Below, piece by piece: positions 1-7,572 of a stretch of 64,000 nt of DNA. The position numbers and the translations under genes were made by a program. How positions within the stretch are numbered: the first letter of the stretch is position 1; each line of letters starts with the position of its first letter. The notes under the pieces are model-generated. The model was not told where the DNA came from. It did no database searches and worked only from the letters and a program-made list of their open reading frames with translations. Origin of the DNA: Chryseobacterium oryctis (GTDB lineage: Bacteria; Bacteroidota; Bacteroidia; Flavobacteriales; Weeksellaceae); the NCBI RefSeq assembly GCF_025971925.1, contig NZ_JAPDHV010000008.1, forward strand, positions 1 to 64,000. Direction: 5' to 3'.

Positions 1-13
1 CAAAAGATGTTTT

Positions 14-1000
14 TTGAAAATCAAAAAAAATGATGATGTATTAGAAAGAGAAATTAATTTAATTCAAATATTAAAGGAATTTGAATACTTACTAGAAATA
101 GATAATACAGATGATAATTTTACTATAAAAAATAAAATTGTAAGTGATTTAAGTTTATTTTTAAATAATAAATCTATAACCCTACGTTCAAAAAAACTTT
201 CAAAACTTTATATTGAGTATGAGACAGGTTTATGTTATCCAATTCTAAAAGTTATAAATTGGACTAAGAGTTATATCATAACATTCGATAATCCAGAATT
301 TATATATTCAAACAGAAAACTATTTAAAGACAATAGATTACTTGGAAATTTGGATGCTACATTAAAAATATTCATAACTCATCCAGAACTTGAAAATGTA
401 ACATCCGAAAAAGGTATATTTCGTTCGGATTCCGAAGAATTCGATACTCAGTCGGTTTTTGGATTTGTAGAAAATAAGTTTAAAACAAAATATGAATATT
501 TTGTTTGTGATGATCTTTCAAAAGAATGGGCAGATCATATAGGATTAGATGAAGAATCTATAGCATTTTATCATTCTAAGTATAAAAATTCTGCTTTTTC
601 TGCTTCGGATTTTCAAGATATCGTTGGCCAAGCGTTAAAAAATTTAGGAAACTTATCTCCATCAGATAACCAGTGGGATATAAAAGAAAACCTTTGGAAT
701 AATTTATACAATAATGATTCTGTGCAAACTCAAATAAATAGAATTCGTACAGGTCAAAATTCAAATGATACAATTGCATATTTTAAAAAGGTTAAGGGTT
801 ATCCGAATATTAAAAAACAAGTACATATTGTTATAAATTTTATCTCGAAGTCAGGCTTAGAAAACAAACTACAACAGTTAAAGAATGGAGAATCATTTCG
901 TGAAAGAAATGAAGTAATACAAATTCTATGGTTTATTTCTTCTCTAATTTCTAGTTGCTTTGAAGCAAATACAGAAGTTTATATTCATTGTAAGCCATAA
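14..1000 (+). CDS. hypothetical protein, probably 5'-truncated by the window edge
   Basis: This 328-codon reading frame from a TTG is not assigned to a family. The frame stays open back to base 2 (AAA AGA TGT TTT before the TTG), so the true start may lie outside the window and the visible part may be the C-terminal portion of a larger protein. No signal peptide or membrane segment is seen. Around residues 163-220 there is a block with CDDLSKEWADHI and then SASDFQDIVGQALKNLG. It reminds me of C-terminal modules in large helicase- or defence-type proteins, but that is an impression only. The stop is followed within about 10 bases by an attC-like repeat on the same strand, as in a gene cassette. 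Confidence 0.6.
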   Translation: MKIKKNDDVLEREINLIQILKEFEYLLEIDNTDDNFTIKNKIVSDLSLFLNNKSITLRSKKLSKLYIEYETGLCYPILKVINWTKSYIITFDNPEFIYSNRKLFKDNRLLGNLDATLKIFITHPELENVTSEKGIFRSDSEEFDTQSVFGFVENKFKTKYEYFVCDDLSKEWADHIGLDEESIAFYHSKYKNSAFSASDFQDIVGQALKNLGNLSPSDNQWDIKENLWNNLYNNDSVQTQINRIRTGQNSNDTIAYFKKVKGYPNIKKQVHIVINFISKSGLENKLQQLKNGESFRERNEVIQILWFISSLISSCFEANTEVYIHCKP

Positions 1001-1004
1001 AAAA

Positions 1005-1251
1005 CGTCGTATAACATAGTATTGGCAAAATGCGGGGTTAAACTCTAAGTTGAACTACTCTACTTTTTTAGCCGCCAATATTTTCCAATTCCACATTTTT
1101 AATTAACTTAGTTCCATTGAAAAAATATTGGCTACGATTGATCTGAACTTGAACTTTCGTTCAAATTAAGCCCGCACTTCGCCAATACTTTTTCCGTTCT
1201 TGCGACATCTCCCTTCGGTCGCTGTCGCAAAGCCGAGCCAATCGTTAGCAG
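1005..1251 (+). repeat. attC-like palindromic cassette repeat (copy A, most complete)
   Basis: A 24-base arm at 1018-1041 is complementary to 1166-1189 at 21 of 24 positions, so the single strand can form a long imperfect hairpin. A second perfect 8-bp hairpin (TTGCGACA at 1200-1207, TGTCGCAA at 1223-1230) lies inside. The left edge contains GTATAAC (1009-1015) and the right edge GTTAGCA (1244-1250). GTTAGCA is the exact complement of the TGCTAAC that starts copy C near 21.3 kb. The left 87 bases match copy C almost base for base, and the first part matches copy B. The repeat begins just after one stop codon and ends 25 bases before the next start, which is the geometry of integron cassettes. 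No integrase gene is in the window. Confidence 0.7.
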
Positions 1252-1275
1252 AAATAATCTCCAAACAGAACACAA

Positions 1276-2361
1276 ATGCTATCAAACAACGAATTAACAC
1301 AACAAGATTTAGAAAGAAAACTGAAAGAGCATATTCAACTAATCGAAGCATCAATTCAAAATTATGATAATGGGCTTGAAGCTGAAAGTATGCGATTAGC
1401 AACTTCAATAAGAGTTTTAGTTCATGACACAAATCAATCAAAGTCATTACTTAAGCATCTTGATATTAAAGATAAAATTGCATATTTCGATAGTGTTTTA
1501 ATTAATGAATTCGTTGCTCCAAAAGTAAAAGAGGCATTATTCCCAAATTTCTCTCACACTTTTACAAATGATACAATAAAAGTTTCTCCTATATCATTTG
1601 ATAAAAGTAAAGTTCTAATTAATAATTTTGAAAATTGGTGGAATGGAATAATAACTAAATGGAATAACAATGTAGAAATAAGTCGTAAAGAATTAGTTTT
1701 AAACATCGTTAATAAAGATGGAGGTGCACATATTGACAGTGATTTAAAACTAGGAACAAAATATGCAAATGTGACACGAGGTGGACATTTACAATTTACT
1801 GGTTTAGATTCTAATGGAAACTCAATTGAACAAGAAAATTCGCCAGAAAAACCGCTTATTTATTTAATTGCAAAAGAATTAATTACATCAATAAAAGAAT
1901 TCCTTATTACAAATCAGAATAAGAATGAGGAAATAAATCATATACACAGCTTAAAAACAGTTCCAAAAGAAATTACTTCAACAGATATATATGACAAAAT
2001 AAGAAATGAAATTAAACTCCATATTGACCCAAATTTAGTTCACATTTTGGATATAGATATTTTAAAATGGGAAGTAAGTGACATTAATTTTTTAATTGCA
2101 TTGAATATTCAAAATTCACATGATTTTGAACAAAGACTTATTGAAGCATTTCCAAAATTTAGAATTTCATTAATAAAATTTATATACCTTTTCCCAAACT
2201 ATAAAATTTCACTTGTATTTTTAAACTATTTGATTTTACTACTTATGTTTGAAAACAAAAATATACTTTGCGAGATAGAAAATAAAACCTTGGAAATGAT
2301 AAACATTCTAAAAATGGATAAAACCATTACATTTACTGAAATGAAATATTACTTCCGCTAA
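1276..2361 (+). CDS. hypothetical protein, cassette-borne
   Basis: A 361-residue protein with no signal peptide or obvious membrane segment and no function I can name. The first ~60 residues are charged and probably helical (ERKLKEHIQLIEASIQNYDNG...). A central part near residues 150-185 contains NKDGGAHID and GGHLQFTGLD, strings I associate with scattered hypothetical proteins of mobile regions in many phyla. The C-terminal third is hydrophobic and AT-rich. The ATG sits 25 bases after the right edge of repeat copy A. The stop codon is embedded in the left box of copy B (CGCTAAC), so the gene is tightly framed by repeats. It is likely acquired DNA; a defence or stress role is only a guess from context. 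Confidence 0.6.
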   Translation: MLSNNELTQQDLERKLKEHIQLIEASIQNYDNGLEAESMRLATSIRVLVHDTNQSKSLLKHLDIKDKIAYFDSVLINEFVAPKVKEALFPNFSHTFTNDTIKVSPISFDKSKVLINNFENWWNGIITKWNNNVEISRKELVLNIVNKDGGAHIDSDLKLGTKYANVTRGGHLQFTGLDSNGNSIEQENSPEKPLIYLIAKELITSIKEFLITNQNKNEEINHIHSLKTVPKEITSTDIYDKIRNEIKLHIDPNLVHILDIDILKWEVSDINFLIALNIQNSHDFEQRLIEAFPKFRISLIKFIYLFPNYKISLVFLNYLILLLMFENKNILCEIENKTLEMINILKMDKTITFTEMKYYFR

Positions 2362-2403
2362 CATAGGTTTTGCAAAATGCGGGGTTAAGTTCAAAGTTGA
2401 ACT
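2355..2403 (+). repeat. attC-like cassette repeat (copy B, left half only)
   Basis: It starts with CGCTAACAT overlapping the stop codon of the preceding gene and contains a 17-base run, GCAAAATGCGGGGTTAA (2372-2388), identical to copy A at 1025-1041, followed in both by AGTTGAAC. The matching 3' arm seen in copy A is absent; sequence diverges within about 15 bases and the next gene starts at 2453. This is therefore a truncated or degenerate copy. Confidence 0.65.
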
Positions 2404-2452
2404 AGTTTACTACTTACTTCAAGTCTATCATTTTAATTTATGCCAAGGTAAA

Positions 2453-2842
2453 ATGAAAAGAAAACTACGAAGAATAACGATTGATAATTTAGAATATTTG
2501 TATTCCGTTACCGACAAATATCATTTAGGAACCGAGACGAGTACACTAACGGTAAAAATATATTTAGAAGGACAAAAGCAAACACCTTTAGTGATTGATT
2601 TTCTCACTCTTGATCATTATTTTATGGGACAAATTTTAAAGTCCGGTGTAAAATTAATGAACAGAATAAAAGGGATAGAAGAAATAGTCAACATTAATGA
2701 ACCTAAATATATAAGAGAACTCATTTTGCAGGGACTAAAAAACGGTTGGGTAGGAACCAATAAAATAGAAAAACAAAACGGATTGGGTTATCTTGCTGAG
2801 TTAGGCTATGAAGTTGATATTTTATTGCCAAATAAAGACTAA
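2453..2842 (+). CDS. hypothetical protein (129 aa)
   Basis: A small soluble protein with no signal peptide, not recognised. It reads as a compact alpha/beta domain: a basic start (MKRKLRRITI), alternating strands through residue ~60, and a C-terminal half with NEPKYIRELILQGLKNGW and NGLGYLAELGYEVDILLP. The ATG is 49 bases downstream of truncated repeat copy B, so it could be a third cassette-type insert, although no repeat follows its stop. Codon use is as AT-rich as its neighbours. The immediate downstream sequence is the SGNH-hydrolase remnant. Confidence 0.55.
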   Translation: MKRKLRRITIDNLEYLYSVTDKYHLGTETSTLTVKIYLEGQKQTPLVIDFLTLDHYFMGQILKSGVKLMNRIKGIEEIVNINEPKYIRELILQGLKNGWVGTNKIEKQNGLGYLAELGYEVDILLPNKD

Positions 2843-2929
2843 GGCATTTAAAAGAATTAATAAAAAAATATTTGCGTTGCTTTTCTAATTCAATCTATTT
2901 GCGGTACTTTGACACAAATAAAAACAATT

Positions 2930-3112
2930 ATGAAAATGATGTATGGATTATTCTTCGGAGATAGCATTACGTATGGTGAATATGACGGAGTTTTTGGAGG
3001 TTGGGTAGATATTCTGAAAAGATTTGCGTTGCAAAAGTTTCACGAGGAAAGTAATGAGCTTATACTTTTCAACCTTGGAATAGGAGGGGAGACAACAGAA
3101 GGTTTAAAGTAA
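2930..3112 (+). pseudogene. 5' fragment of an SGNH/GDSL hydrolase
   Basis: The ~60-residue product carries family block I (FFGDSITYGEYDG, with the nucleophile Ser in GDS) and block II (FNLGIGGETTEGL), then stops at TAA 3110-3112. Full-length family members are around 180-220 residues with a C-terminal DxxH block, which is missing here. The ATG at 2930 is preferred to an upstream TTG at 2909 because block I normally lies a few residues from the start. The frame ends exactly where the opposite-strand diacylglycerol kinase fragment ends, so both look like victims of one deletion. It is almost certainly non-functional. Confidence 0.7.
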
Positions 3113-3237
3113 AAAATCAGGAAAAGATTGATAAAGAAAGCTAAGAGTTCAATCTGAAAATTTCTTTCATTTTTAACCATTAAAAACACACCCTTGAAAG
3201 CATTCAAAAAACTTTTATGGATGGACGGTTTTCGCAT
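3106..3237 (-). pseudogene. 5' fragment of a DgkA-type diacylglycerol/undecaprenol kinase
   Basis: Read on the minus strand from the ATG at 3237, the product has the N-terminal signature of the small membrane kinase DgkA: MRKPSIHKSFLNAFKGV, then KNERNFQIELLAFF and the first membrane span ending FYFK. The family is about 120 residues with three spans and a catalytic Glu further on; only ~44 residues remain before similarity ends at ~3106. The reading frame continues into the antisense of the SGNH fragment, so a fused 65-residue peptide could still be made, but no kinase. The upstream neighbour is divergent. Confidence 0.65.
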
Positions 3238-3289
3238 GATTTTTTTACAAATGTAATATAAGTTTTTGGATATTGTTTGTTGAATCAAT

Positions 3290-3297
3290 TATCTTTG
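3290..3297 (+). promoter_or_regulatory. -7 promoter box TATCTTTG
   Basis: Exact match to the Bacteroidota -7 consensus TAnnTTTG, 12 bases before the ATG at 3310. A TTTTG at 3264-3268 is a possible -33 element. It decides the start of the following gene, because the longer frame would begin inside the promoter. Confidence 0.6.
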
Positions 3298-3309
3298 AAA
3301 AAAATAATA

Positions 3310-3921
3310 ATGAAAAAGAATTTATTGGTCGGAATGCTTACTTTGATGTCATGCTTCACCTTTTCTCAAGAATATAAACAAAAATTCTCTCGTGAAGTTT
3401 GTGAATGTATAAAAAGCCTTGAGGGTACAGGTAAAACAAAAAAAGAGATGAGTACGCAGTTTGGGTTATGTGCTTTTAAACACTCTACGCCTTATAAGAA
3501 AGAACTTAAAAAAGATTTTGGGATCGACCTAATTGCTGATATTGGCAATGAAAAAAAAATGGAAAACTTTGGTGTACAGGTTGGAATGATGATGGTGAAT
3601 GAATGCCCTGAAGTCTTTTCAAAAGTAATGGAGGATGAAGAAACTGTTACTGAAACAGAAACTTCTCAATTACTGATTAATGGAATAGTTTCAAAAATTG
3701 AAAAAGATAATTTTGTTATATTTCACATTGTAGGAGATAATAAAAATTTAACTAAATTGTATTGGGTTTCAACTATAGAGTCTAATCTTGATTTACCCAA
3801 AGAATATGGCAGTCTACTAAATAAGAAAGTGAATATCAGCTATTATACAACTGAGGTTTTCGATATCAAAATTAATGACTATAGAAATCTAAATATTATT
3901 TCAAGTCTAAAAACAGATTAA
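3310..3921 (+). CDS. secreted hypothetical protein
   Basis: A 203-residue protein with a signal peptide (MKKNLLVGMLTLMSCFTFSQ), probably cleaved after FSQ, so periplasmic or exported. The mature part has a Cys-containing first half (FSREVCECIKSL, FGLCAFKH, VNECPEVF) and a C-terminal beta-rich half (residues ~125-195) that reads like a small OB-type or NTF2-like domain. I do not recognise the family. Cysteines at roughly residues 32, 34, 57 and 98 could form disulfides. The ATG at 3310 is chosen because it starts the signal peptide and follows the -7 box at 3290-3297. The gene is monocistronic; dnaN follows with its own promoter. Confidence 0.7.
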   Translation: MKKNLLVGMLTLMSCFTFSQEYKQKFSREVCECIKSLEGTGKTKKEMSTQFGLCAFKHSTPYKKELKKDFGIDLIADIGNEKKMENFGVQVGMMMVNECPEVFSKVMEDEETVTETETSQLLINGIVSKIEKDNFVIFHIVGDNKNLTKLYWVSTIESNLDLPKEYGSLLNKKVNISYYTTEVFDIKINDYRNLNIISSLKTD

Positions 3922-3975
3922 TGATGGTTGTTAATAACTCTCATGATTATTCTTTTCTATCTGTTTTCTATTTAT

Positions 3976-3983
3976 TATATTTG
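3976..3983 (+). promoter_or_regulatory. -7 promoter box TATATTTG of dnaN
   Basis: Exact TAnnTTTG match ending 21 bases before the dnaN ATG, giving a short untranslated leader of about 16 bases. Confidence 0.6.
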
Positions 3984-4004
3984 TAGAAACTTATTTTTAA
4001 ATCT

Positions 4005-5135
4005 ATGAAATTTATTATTTCAAGTGGTGAACTGCAGAAAGCGTTACAAACTGTAAGTGGCGTAATATCAAGTTCTCAATCGAGACCGATTTTAGAAAAT
4101 TATCTTTTTGAGTTAAACGAAAATAATGTTACCATTACAGCATCTGATGGCGAAACAACTCTTGTAACTTCTCTTGAGGTGAAGTCTGATGATTCAGGGA
4201 AATTTGCTGTTCCTGCTAAGATTTTTCAGGATTTTATCAAGACTTATGGCGAGCAGCCTTTAACGTTAGCTGTAAAGGACAACGCTGAAGGAACCGGAAG
4301 TCAGCTTGAAATTTTGGATGAAAAAGATAATTTTGCCGTAGCATTAGACAATGCTGATGATTATCCGGAATTGCCTGAGTTTGATGCTTCACAAAGTGTT
4401 ACAATGCCTGCAGGAGTTTTGTCTGAGGCGCTTACCAATACACTTTTTGCAACCAGTAACGACTCTCTTCGTCCTGTAATGACGGGAGTTCTTTTCCAGT
4501 TTGGAGAAAATGAAACGAACTTTGTTTCTACAGACTCTCACAGATTGGTGGTATACAAAAGAACGGATTTAATGAATGCCGAACCAATGGAATTCATTAT
4601 GCCGAAAAAACCTTTAAATATTTTCAAAAATATTTTAGCAAGTTCAAATGAAGACGTTACAATCGACTTCAATGAGAATATGGCTAAATTTACTTTTGGT
4701 AAACATATCTGGATTTGTAGATTAATCGACGGGAAATACCCGAATTATACTGCGGTTATTCCTAAAGAAAATCCAAACGTATTGACAATCAACAGAAATC
4801 TTTTGTTGGGTGCAATTAAGAGAGCTTCTATCATGTCAAACAAATCTACGAATCAGGTAAGATTCAAATTGTCTGCAAATATTCTTCATCTTCATGCAGA
4901 AGATACAGAATATGCAAACAAGGCAGATATGCAGATTCCATGTGATTACAATGGTGAAGATATCAATATCGGATTTAGTTCTAAATTTTTAACTGAAATG
5001 TTAACGATTCTTGGTTCAGACGATATTACAATGAAAATGTCTCAGCCAAACAGACCGGGAATCATTGAACCATTGGATGGGCTTGAGGAAAATGAAAACA
5101 TCTTAATGTTATCAATGCCAGTAATCGGATTGTAA
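4005..5135 (+). CDS. dnaN: DNA polymerase III subunit beta (sliding clamp)
   Basis: A 376-residue protein, the normal clamp length, with the start MKFIISSGELQKALQTVSGVI and the expected three repeated clamp domains (about 1-125, 126-250 and 251-376). Typical strings include PILENYLFEL, DGETTLVTSLE, RPVMTGVLFQF, STDSHRLVVYK and a C-terminal LMLSMPVIGL in place of the usual MPMRL. It forms the ring that tethers replicative polymerase to DNA. The gene is not next to dnaA or recF here. It has its own -7 box at 3976-3983 and a strong terminator at 5151-5187. Confidence 0.97.
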   Translation: MKFIISSGELQKALQTVSGVISSSQSRPILENYLFELNENNVTITASDGETTLVTSLEVKSDDSGKFAVPAKIFQDFIKTYGEQPLTLAVKDNAEGTGSQLEILDEKDNFAVALDNADDYPELPEFDASQSVTMPAGVLSEALTNTLFATSNDSLRPVMTGVLFQFGENETNFVSTDSHRLVVYKRTDLMNAEPMEFIMPKKPLNIFKNILASSNEDVTIDFNENMAKFTFGKHIWICRLIDGKYPNYTAVIPKENPNVLTINRNLLLGAIKRASIMSNKSTNQVRFKLSANILHLHAEDTEYANKADMQIPCDYNGEDINIGFSSKFLTEMLTILGSDDITMKMSQPNRPGIIEPLDGLEENENILMLSMPVIGL

Positions 5136-5150
5136 TAATTATACAAAGAT

Positions 5151-5187
5151 AAAAAGGAGAGATTTTAGAAATAAAGTCTCTCTTTTT
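5151..5187 (+). terminator. rho-independent terminator after dnaN
   Basis: An A-rich AAAAAGGAGAGA arm pairs with TCTCTCTTTTT (5177-5187), with one G bulged, and the T-run forms the descending side. It lies 16 bases after the dnaN stop. Confidence 0.75.
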
Positions 5188-5207
5188 ATTTATACATATT
5201 CTTGTGT

Positions 5208-5243
5208 GGTAACCTGAAAGTTATCGGTTTCCTGAAAGTAACC
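5208..5243 (+). promoter_or_regulatory. tandem 18-bp repeat, candidate operator of the oxidoreductase operon
   Basis: Two directly adjacent 18-base units, GGTAACCTGAAAGTTATC (5208-5225) and GGTTTCCTGAAAGTAACC (5226-5243), match at 14 of 18 positions. They sit just upstream of a -33-like TTGAC (5252) and the -7 box at 5271-5278. The placement suggests a regulator binding site. HxlR/MarR-type redox regulators often control quinone-oxidoreductase operons and can bind GGTnAC-type sites, but no such gene is adjacent, so the identity of the regulator is inference. Confidence 0.45.
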
Positions 5244-5251
5244 CATAGTGG

Positions 5252-5278
5252 TTGACTTTTTTAAACATTGTACTTTTG
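5252..5278 (+). promoter_or_regulatory. promoter of the 5305-7522 operon
   Basis: -7 box TACTTTTG (5271-5278, exact TAnnTTTG) with TTGAC at 5252-5256 as a likely -33 element. The ATG is 26 bases after the box. Confidence 0.55.
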
Positions 5279-5304
5279 AATTAGTTAATACAAAATAATT
5301 AATA

Positions 5305-6207
5305 ATGAATACAACAGTTTTAATAGCCCAGTCATATGGTTCAGCAGATAAAGTTTTAGAATTTTATACTCAGGAGTTGCCTCCATTAAATTCTGATATG
5401 GCCAGGATAAAAGTGAAAACAGCAGGTATAAATCCTATTGATGCCAGAAGAATGACAGGAGAGTTTAAGCATGGAAATATGCCCCAAACTTTCGGGACAG
5501 AGTTTGCAGGGGAAATTTTGGAAATAAATTCTGATAACAATCAATTCAAAGTGGGGGATGCTGTTTTAGGATCCGGAGGAAGTTTTACACACGCTACAGT
5601 GATTGATGTTCCAATAGGAAATTTGATTTCTAAACCAGAATCGATGAGTTGGGAAGTTGCTGGTTCATTGGCAGGAGTCTCACAGACTGCTTCTACAATT
5701 TTAGATGAAATTGGAGATATAAAATCACTTTTAATACATGGAGCTTCAGGTGGGGTAGGTTCTATTACAATTCAGTTGGCAAAAGAAAGAGGAATTGATG
5801 TTGTTGCCACTGCTTCCTCTAAAAATCAGGATTATTTAAAGAAATTGGGAGCTGTTCCTGTGATTTACGGTGAAGGATTGGTAGATCGTTTAAAAGAAGT
5901 TCATCCTGAAGCATTTGACGCATCTATTGATATGTCAGGAACTGAAGAAGCTACACAGGCGTCTTTAAGTACAGTAAAAGCAGATGGTTTTATAGGTACG
6001 ATTGCAGGTAAACTTGTTTCTTCACCTCGTGTAAAGCCTGTTTGGGTGAAAAGAAACGTGAATAACCTAAAACATGTGGTTGAAGGTGTTGCAAAAGGTA
6101 AGTTTTATTGGGAAGTGGACAAGGTTTTTCCTTTTGAAAAAGCAGCCGAAGCATATACTTATATTCTGGAAGGTCATACCAGAGGTAAAAACGTATTGCA
6201 ATTTTAA
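5305..6207 (+). CDS. NADP-dependent zinc-independent alcohol dehydrogenase / quinone oxidoreductase (MDR family)
   Basis: A 300-residue medium-chain dehydrogenase/reductase. The N-terminal GroES-like domain (~30-115) contains KTAGINPIDARRMTG and FGTEFAGEI. The Rossmann domain starts near 145 with LIHGASGGVGSITIQLAKERG, the AxxGGVG nucleotide-binding loop of quinone oxidoreductases. The structural-zinc cysteines of true alcohol dehydrogenases are absent, so it probably reduces quinones or enals with NADPH in the cytosol. It is the first gene of a three-gene operon with an SDR (26-base gap) and a SnoaL-like protein. A tandem repeat and -7 box upstream suggest induced expression. Confidence 0.85.
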   Translation: MNTTVLIAQSYGSADKVLEFYTQELPPLNSDMARIKVKTAGINPIDARRMTGEFKHGNMPQTFGTEFAGEILEINSDNNQFKVGDAVLGSGGSFTHATVIDVPIGNLISKPESMSWEVAGSLAGVSQTASTILDEIGDIKSLLIHGASGGVGSITIQLAKERGIDVVATASSKNQDYLKKLGAVPVIYGEGLVDRLKEVHPEAFDASIDMSGTEEATQASLSTVKADGFIGTIAGKLVSSPRVKPVWVKRNVNNLKHVVEGVAKGKFYWEVDKVFPFEKAAEAYTYILEGHTRGKNVLQF

Positions 6208-6233
6208 ATACCATAATTCTTTAAAATATTATT

Positions 6234-7073
6234 ATGAATAAAAATGTTGTTATTACAGGAGCGGGAAGTGGATTAGGACGTAATATGGCTTTAGAATTTG
6301 TAAAACGTGGATATCAGGTTTTTGGAACGGCTACAGATGATGAGCAAATTAAAGAATTACAAGAGTTATCTGATGGTAATGTGAAACTTATATTGTGTGA
6401 CCTTACTAAAGATGAACAGATTTTAAGTTTTGCATCAAAAGTTAATGAATTATCTAATGGAAGAGTTGATGTTTTGGTTAATAATGTGGGAATCCTTACA
6501 CCAGGACCTTTAGAAATAATCAAGAAAAATGAGATTCAAAAAGAGTTTGAAGTAAATACTTTCAGTGTATTAACCGTAACCAATGCTTTTATTCCGTCAT
6601 TAAGAGCTACTAGAGGTAGAATAGTGCAAATTAGTACCGTTAGTGTTGATTTTCCTAGTCCGTTTAATGGATTGTCGGCTGCAAGTAAAGCGGCAACAGA
6701 AGCTTTAATGACTGTTTATCGTGCTGAACTTGCGGAATTCGGAATAGAGGTGATAATTGTTGCGCCAGGTAATATGCTTACAGGAGGACCTGCAAAAACA
6801 GCTGCAGCTATTGACAAAGTGCGTGATTCTTTTACTTCGGAGCAAGCAAAAAACTATGAAGCTACTTTTAACAAATTTGCTGAGCGTATGAATTCAGGAC
6901 AGGCCCAAGGTTTAGATGCAGATGAAGCAGCTAAGCAGATTGTAGATATTTCTGAACAAAACCCAGCACCTATACGTGTAGCAGTTGGAGAGGATGCTAA
7001 AGGAATTTTAAAATATATTAAAGAATCAACTCTTGAAGAACAGGCTGCTAAACGTTTAAAAACTATTCAATAA
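6234..7073 (+). CDS. SDR family oxidoreductase
   Basis: A 279-residue short-chain dehydrogenase. The dinucleotide loop TGAGSGLG is at residues 8-15, the NNVG motif near 85-88, a catalytic Ser in VQISTVSVDF near 140, and the remaining catalytic dyad is displaced: where YxxxK is expected the sequence reads NGLSAASKAATEAL, so the Tyr is replaced by Ser or Leu while Lys is kept. That is unusual and may reduce or alter activity. It sits between the quinone oxidoreductase and the SnoaL-like gene with short gaps, implying one transcript. The substrate cannot be told from sequence. Confidence 0.85.
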   Translation: MNKNVVITGAGSGLGRNMALEFVKRGYQVFGTATDDEQIKELQELSDGNVKLILCDLTKDEQILSFASKVNELSNGRVDVLVNNVGILTPGPLEIIKKNEIQKEFEVNTFSVLTVTNAFIPSLRATRGRIVQISTVSVDFPSPFNGLSAASKAATEALMTVYRAELAEFGIEVIIVAPGNMLTGGPAKTAAAIDKVRDSFTSEQAKNYEATFNKFAERMNSGQAQGLDADEAAKQIVDISEQNPAPIRVAVGEDAKGILKYIKESTLEEQAAKRLKTIQ

Positions 7074-7093
7074 TCTCACTAAAAAAATAAAAT

Positions 7094-7522
7094 ATGGAAA
7101 TTATTATAAATCATAATGATAAAGAAGCTGTAAGAAATTCAAATTCTTTGTTAGCATTGTATGAAGAAATGATCAATAAAAAAGAACCTCTAAAATCAGT
7201 TAGAAAATACATTGTCCCAGAATATATACAACATAACCCTTTTCTTCCTACAGGAGCAGATGGTACTGGTAAAGCTTTTGAGGATAGACTGGTAGATTTT
7301 CCAAATATGAGTGTTGAAGTTTATAAAATTATTGCTTCAGGAAATTATGTTTGGGCACATGTGAAGTTTAAGAATATTTATAGTAATGATACTAATGATC
7401 TTGGTGTTGCTGGTGTTGATATTTTTAAATTTAATCATGAAGGTAAAATAACTGAACATTGGGATGTTTTACAAAGTGTTCCGGAGTTGGCTCAATCAGC
7501 AAATACTAACGGAATGTTTTAA
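7094..7522 (+). CDS. SnoaL-like / NTF2-fold protein
   Basis: A 142-residue protein of the SnoaL-like polyketide cyclase/NTF2 superfamily, seen from the pattern YIVPEYIQHNPFLPTGADG, a central VDFPNMSVEVYKIIASGNYVWAHVKF, and a closing DIFKFNHEGKITEHWDVLQ. The conserved polar residues (His in QHNP, Asp and His near the end) line a small-molecule pocket in relatives. There is no signal peptide. It is the last gene of the oxidoreductase operon, 20 bases after the SDR, and presumably acts on the same class of small molecules. The catalytic role is unproven. Confidence 0.75.
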   Translation: MEIIINHNDKEAVRNSNSLLALYEEMINKKEPLKSVRKYIVPEYIQHNPFLPTGADGTGKAFEDRLVDFPNMSVEVYKIIASGNYVWAHVKFKNIYSNDTNDLGVAGVDIFKFNHEGKITEHWDVLQSVPELAQSANTNGMF

Positions 7523-7572
7523 TGATTTATTCTGCCAAGTTATAATCAAGTTATAATTAAATATTAGGTGAA

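Noticed and set aside
1166..1447. 93-codon frame on the minus strand
   Set aside because: It runs antisense through repeat copy A and into the hypothetical gene at 1276; its composition follows the repeat and it has no family features.
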